NCBI GenBank assembly: GCA_003542415.1
Contig: DPKR01000063.1
Span: 1 to 8,734 of the forward strand
Length of the DNA stretch: 8,734 nt
Direction of reading: 5' to 3'
From: Alphaproteobacteria bacterium
GTDB lineage: Bacteria > Pseudomonadota > Alphaproteobacteria > RF32 > CAG-239
In this document: piece by piece, positions 6,610 through 8,734 of the stretch
Position numbering within the stretch: the stretch's first letter is position 1
How the letters are laid out: every line of letters starts with the position of its first letter
The notes under the pieces: generated by a model
Seen by the model: only the letters and a program-made list of their open reading frames with translations
Told to the model about the DNA's origin: nothing
Database searches by the model: none
Program-made: the position numbers and the translations under genes

Positions 6610-7095
6610 CTATTCGGCGCTGTAAGCCTTCTCTTGCTTAGCCGCTTCATCTGAAGTTCTGGCAACATTGATTAAAATTGTTTGCGCAACTTCAGGGTGA
6701 AGGTTTAATTTGACTTGATAAATACCAAGGTCTTTAATCGGCTTTTCAAGATAAACCAAACGACGCTCAACATCGAAACCGGCTTCTTTGATGGCTGCTG
6801 CAATGTCACGGATTGTGACAGAACCGTAAAGCTGACCTGTTTCAGCAGCTTGACGAATAAGAACAGCCTTAAAGCCTTTCAAAGCTTCAGCTTTTGCTGT
6901 TGCAGCTTCTAACAATGCCTTGTTATGAGCTTCTAATTCAGCCTTTTGCTTTTCAAAATAAGCAACATTGGCTTCTGTTGCACGCAAAGCTTTGTTTTGC
7001 GGCAAGAGGTAGTTACGAGCATAACCGTTTTTAACAGTTACTTTATCGCCCATTTTACCTAATTTTTCGACATGTTCGAGAAGAATAACTTCCAT
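6610..7095 (-). CDS. rplI: 50S ribosomal protein bL9
   Basis: bL9 is a large-subunit protein at the base of the L1 stalk with two globular domains joined by a long helix. The 161-residue product shows the N-terminal signature GDKVTVKNGYARNYLLP (16-32), a connecting helix (about 41-75) and a C-terminal domain with GQLYGSVT (87-94), PIKDLGIYQVKLNLHPEV (119-136). A short charged tail extends past the usual end, making it slightly longer than typical 148-residue members. The ATG start has GGGGAGGG 7 nt upstream. It is the last gene of rpsF-rpsR-rplI, 15 nt after rpsR, and is followed by palindromic element C. Confidence 0.97.
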   Translation of the reverse strand: MEVILLEHVEKLGKMGDKVTVKNGYARNYLLPQNKALRATEANVAYFEKQKAELEAHNKALLEAATAKAEALKGFKAVLIRQAAETGQLYGSVTIRDIAAAIKEAGFDVERRLVYLEKPIKDLGIYQVKLNLHPEVAQTILINVARTSDEAAKQEKAYSAE

Positions 7096-7110
7096 ATTTT
7101 TACCCTCCCC

Positions 7111-7335
7111 TTAGTTTGCCACATAAGGCAACAAGCCGATATAACGCGCACGTTTGATTGCACGAGCGAGTTCTCTTTGCTTTTTAGCCGAAACAGATGT
7201 TATACGTGAAGGAATGATTTTGCCTTTTTCAGAAATGAAACGAGACAAAAGCTTGACATCCTTATAATCAATTCTCAAAGCATTTTCGCCGGAGAACGGA
7301 CAAGATTTTCTTTTAAAAAATGATTGTTTTGCCAT
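7111..7335 (-). CDS. rpsR: 30S ribosomal protein bS18
   Basis: bS18 is a small-subunit platform protein that forms a heterodimer with bS6. The 74-residue product has the CPF motif (12-14), [11 protein letters not shown] (23-33) and the conserved basic stretch [19 protein letters not shown] (38-56), with an [13 protein letters not shown] end. Only 2 nt separate it from the rpsF stop codon. Its Shine-Dalgarno AGGAG overlaps the last codons of rpsF, so translation is probably coupled. Confidence 0.97.
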   Translation of the reverse strand: MAKQSFFKRKSCPFSGENALRIDYKDVKLLSRFISEKGKIIPSRITSVSAKKQRELARAIKRARYIGLLPYVAN

Positions 7336-7337
7336 GA

Positions 7338-7691
7338 TTATTCTCCTAAAGCTTCAGCTTCTTCAACAGCTTCAATATCTTCATCTGTTGACATTTCGCT
7401 GTTAAATTCATCAACTTTGACGGTCATATAACGAATAATATCTTCGTTCAAGCGCATCAAACGTTCATATTCTTGAATTGCCCCGGCAGGTGCAACAATG
7501 TTTAATAAAACATAGTGACCCTTGCGGTTCTTTTTAATGCGATAAGCAAGGTTTTTAAGGCCCCAATTATCGACTTTAACAACTTCGCCGCCTTGGTTTT
7601 TAATGACATCGCTCAAATTAGAGACAAGATCATTAACTTGTGAGGCGCCTAAGTCTTGACGTGCAATAAGCACGCTTTCATAGTTAGCCAT
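7338..7691 (-). CDS. rpsF: 30S ribosomal protein bS6
   Basis: bS6 is the small-subunit partner of bS18. The 117-residue product begins [14 protein letters not shown], with [20 protein letters not shown] (44-63) and [18 protein letters not shown] (76-93) matching the ferredoxin-like S6 fold. An acidic tail (about 97-117) follows; in some bacteria such tails are modified by RimK, which cannot be judged here. The ATG start has a strong AAGGAG 9 nt upstream. It is the first gene of the operon, behind a roughly 90-nt structured leader. Confidence 0.97.
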   Translation of the reverse strand: MANYESVLIARQDLGASQVNDLVSNLSDVIKNQGGEVVKVDNWGLKNLAYRIKKNRKGHYVLLNIVAPAGAIQEYERLMRLNEDIIRYMTVKVDEFNSEMSTDEDIEAVEEAEALGE

Positions 7692-7783
7692 ATATAAATC
7701 TCCTTATGGATTCTCAACAAACGAACGGGGCTAACCGTTCTGGTTAATGTATAGCCGAAAGAACTATTCTTTCGGCAAGGACA
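7692..7783 (-). promoter_or_regulatory. Structured rpsF leader, candidate bS6:bS18 autoregulatory site
   Basis: The untranslated leader holds a perfect 9-bp hairpin GCCGAAAGA/TCTTTCGGC (7754-7776, 5-nt loop) with no U tract. Nearer the start codon are two mutually exclusive hairpins: 7723-7728/7735-7740 and 7732-7736/7742-7746. In many bacteria the bS6:bS18 dimer represses this operon by binding a leader hairpin with an exposed CCG. A CCG is present in the arm at 7740-7735 read leftward, but I could not confirm the published consensus by eye. Confidence 0.4.
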
Positions 7784-7789
7784 AGCCGC

Positions 7790-7817
7790 AATATACACGA
7801 AAAAATTTTAAATGCAA
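7790..7817 (-). promoter_or_regulatory. Candidate promoter of the rpsF-rpsR-rplI operon
   Basis: On the minus strand, TTGCAT (7817-7812), a 16-nt spacer, then TATATT (7795-7790). The -10 box matches five of six consensus bases. Transcription would begin near 7783, giving a leader of about 90 nt. Confidence 0.5.
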
Positions 7818-7835
7818 GATGTTTTTTAGCTCACC

Positions 7836-8405
7836 TTATTTGAAATGTATGTAAGCAATCAAATTATTGTATGTGCTTAATGTATCGCATTGCTCTTGAA
7901 TCTGTGAGAGGTTTTGTTTTACCGCATTTTTCATCAGCTCTTTATAACCTACCAGTAGATGTTCATCTTCATCGTTTTTTGCATAATTCAATGATAAAGA
8001 TATGATTTCCATTTCCTGCATCAGCCTTAAAAATGAAGGACAAATATATTTGATACTGCTTTCCGCTTGTTTGCCTTGTGCTCCACCCAAACGAACAAAC
8101 AATCCGTATTCGTTAATACCCCATTGGTTATTGTAAATATCATAAAATAAACGGCTTGAGGCTTTTGTCTTTATCAAATGCTCGGGAACAAAATGTTCTA
8201 TACTTAGCGGCGTAAATTGAGTTTCTGATTTTGTTAATTCGTATAATTTCCATATCATGAGAGTGACATCATCTTTCCATTGATTGAGCCTACTCTTTTC
8301 CATCGCCTTTGAATAGCCTGCAAGTGCGCCGGCTGATAAAACCCCGACAATCGCCAAAACACCTAACATTTCAACCATTGAGCGCCCATTTTGTCGTATT
8401 TTCAT
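7836..8405 (-). CDS. Prepilin / type II pseudopilin-like protein
   Basis: A 189-residue protein with a very short class III leader: MKIRQNG, cleavage expected after Gly7, mature RSMVE with Glu at +5 (Glu12), then the hydrophobic helix MLGVLAIVGVLSAGALAGY (13-31). The remaining soluble domain has two cysteines (122, 173), possibly a disulfide, and no motif that I recognise. It should be an inner-membrane pilin-like subunit processed by a prepilin peptidase that is not in this window. I chose the ATG at 8405 because GAGG lies 8 nt upstream and the leader then has normal form. The longer start at 8435 would lie inside the preceding terminator hairpin. No clear terminator follows, so some transcripts may run into the rpsF operon. 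Confidence 0.8.
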   Translation of the reverse strand: MKIRQNGRSMVEMLGVLAIVGVLSAGALAGYSKAMEKSRLNQWKDDVTLMIWKLYELTKSETQFTPLSIEHFVPEHLIKTKASSRLFYDIYNNQWGINEYGLFVRLGGAQGKQAESSIKYICPSFLRLMQEMEIISLSLNYAKNDEDEHLLVGYKELMKNAVKQNLSQIQEQCDTLSTYNNLIAYIHFK

Positions 8406-8418
8406 ATTTGTATCCTCA

Positions 8419-8453
8419 AAAAAATTAAAAGTCACTTTAGATAAAAAGTGACT
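8419..8453 (-). terminator. Intrinsic terminator just upstream of the pseudopilin gene
   Basis: A perfect 9-bp stem AGTCACTTT/AAAGTGACT (8430-8438/8445-8453) with a 6-nt loop, followed on the minus strand by TTTTAATTTTTTT. It ends next to the pilin Shine-Dalgarno (8417-8414), so read-through here would decide pilin expression unless the gene has another promoter, and none is visible in the short gap. Confidence 0.8.
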
Positions 8454-8613
8454 GGAAGAGACAAACTATTTCTAACGACATAGTGCGGCTTATTCACCGC
8501 ATAGGCTTATTACACCGCCTTCCAGTCTTCCGACTTTCAGGCTGTTTTTCGTCTCGCGGACGCGTTAGAAAAGAGGTTTGTCTACCCCAGACAGACTTTC
8601 TATCCATCTGCTC
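8419..8613 (-). ncRNA. Structured leader RNA or small RNA upstream of the pseudopilin gene
   Basis: A roughly 190-nt transcript bounded by a promoter (8645-8617) and an intrinsic terminator (8453-8419). Visible structure: a long-range helix of 8+8 bp (8459-8466/8576-8583 and 8470-8477/8563-8570) enclosing three small hairpins (8550-8553/8559-8562; 8517-8520/8539-8542 capped by 8524-8527/8532-8535 with a GGAA tetraloop; 8484-8488/8497-8501). A 9-nt stretch 8450-8458, overlapping the terminator arm, is fully complementary to 8519-8527 inside the enclosed region, so a pseudoknot could compete with the terminator. No known riboswitch, 6S, RNase P, SRP or tmRNA signature was recognised. It could be an attenuating leader of the pilin gene or an independent small RNA; several GGA motifs would also fit binding by a CsrA-type protein. 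Confidence 0.55.
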
Positions 8614-8616
8614 CTA

Positions 8617-8645
8617 AGAGTAACAAACAAAAAGCAAGATGTCAA
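8617..8645 (-). promoter_or_regulatory. Promoter of the leader RNA and pseudopilin gene
   Basis: On the minus strand, a consensus -35 box TTGACA (8645-8640), a 17-nt spacer and a weak -10 box TACTCT (8622-8617). The predicted start is near 8613-8610. Confidence 0.55.
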
Positions 8646-8699
8646 AAGTTTTTTGAAACAATGCGACACAAAGCGTTATTATAAAAACAAAAAAACCTG

Positions 8700-8728
8700 T
8701 TGCGCTTTTGCTTTGTTTTATTTATAAG
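8700..8728 (+). promoter_or_regulatory. Candidate rightward promoter leaving the window
   Basis: TTGCGC (8700-8705), a 17-nt spacer, then TATAAG (8723-8728). The -10 box and spacing are good and the -35 box is poor. It would drive a rightward gene beyond the window, divergent from the leader RNA. The rest of 8646-8699 is A/T-rich with nothing recognised. Confidence 0.3.
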
Positions 8729-8734
8729 GTAGAA

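Noticed and set aside
8406..8435. Longer ATG start at 8435 for the pseudopilin
   Set aside because: The extra codons fall in the terminator hairpin and T tract and would spoil the short prepilin leader. The ATG at 8405 has a well-placed GAGG.
8419..8613. RNase P RNA, 6S RNA, SRP RNA or tmRNA
   Set aside because: A GAAAGUC and a GCGGU..AAGxxCGC-like stretch recall parts of RNase P, but the length is far too short and the other universal regions are absent. Pairing of the two ends as in 6S RNA, the SRP GGAAGG/AGCA loop and a tmRNA tag are not seen.

Overview
The window looks like chromosomal DNA from a low-GC member of the Alphaproteobacteria, perhaps one of the host-associated or uncultured lineages. 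The taxonomic guess is inference. It rests on a DUF465/YdcH-type protein ending in a TPNIIA-like tail, CTTGAC-type promoters, and a prepilin with the N-terminus GRSMVEMLGVLAIVGV. No plasmid, phage or transposase gene is visible.

Layout. Positions 1-118 hold a structured palindromic element, truncated by the window edge, that runs into the stop codon of a leftward 6-phosphofructokinase gene (117-1196). Divergent from it are a small DUF465-like gene (1339-1548) and rpsU, ribosomal protein bS21 (1633-1839), which has a GTG start and is closed by a strong terminator. A two-gene rightward operon follows. It encodes a 275-residue membrane-anchored pilin-like protein (2032-2859) and a 1146-residue protein (2861-6301) with a class III prepilin leader, a repetitive shaft and a cysteine-containing C-terminal domain. 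The second resembles a type IVb pilus tip adhesin of the PilV kind. The operon ends in an intrinsic terminator at 6317-6352. Two more copies of the palindromic element stand head to tail at 6373-6477 and 6482-6608.

The remainder reads leftward. The ribosomal operon rpsF-rpsR-rplI (bS6, bS18, bL9) occupies 7691-6610 behind a structured leader. Upstream of it lies a short prepilin/pseudopilin gene (8405-7836). That gene is preceded by a roughly 190-nt structured RNA region (about 8613-8419) with its own promoter and an intrinsic terminator placed just before the pilin ribosome binding site. A 9-bp upstream complement overlaps one arm of the terminator, which suggests an attenuator or riboswitch-like leader, or alternatively a free small RNA.

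How the parts relate. Housekeeping genes (glycolysis, ribosome) are interleaved with two independent pilin-type loci, one for a large putative adhesin and one for a small pseudopilin. No assembly ATPase, platform protein or prepilin peptidase is in the window, so any machinery that exports them must be encoded elsewhere. The two strongest leads for something undescribed are the three-copy, covarying structured element and the leader RNA of the pseudopilin gene.
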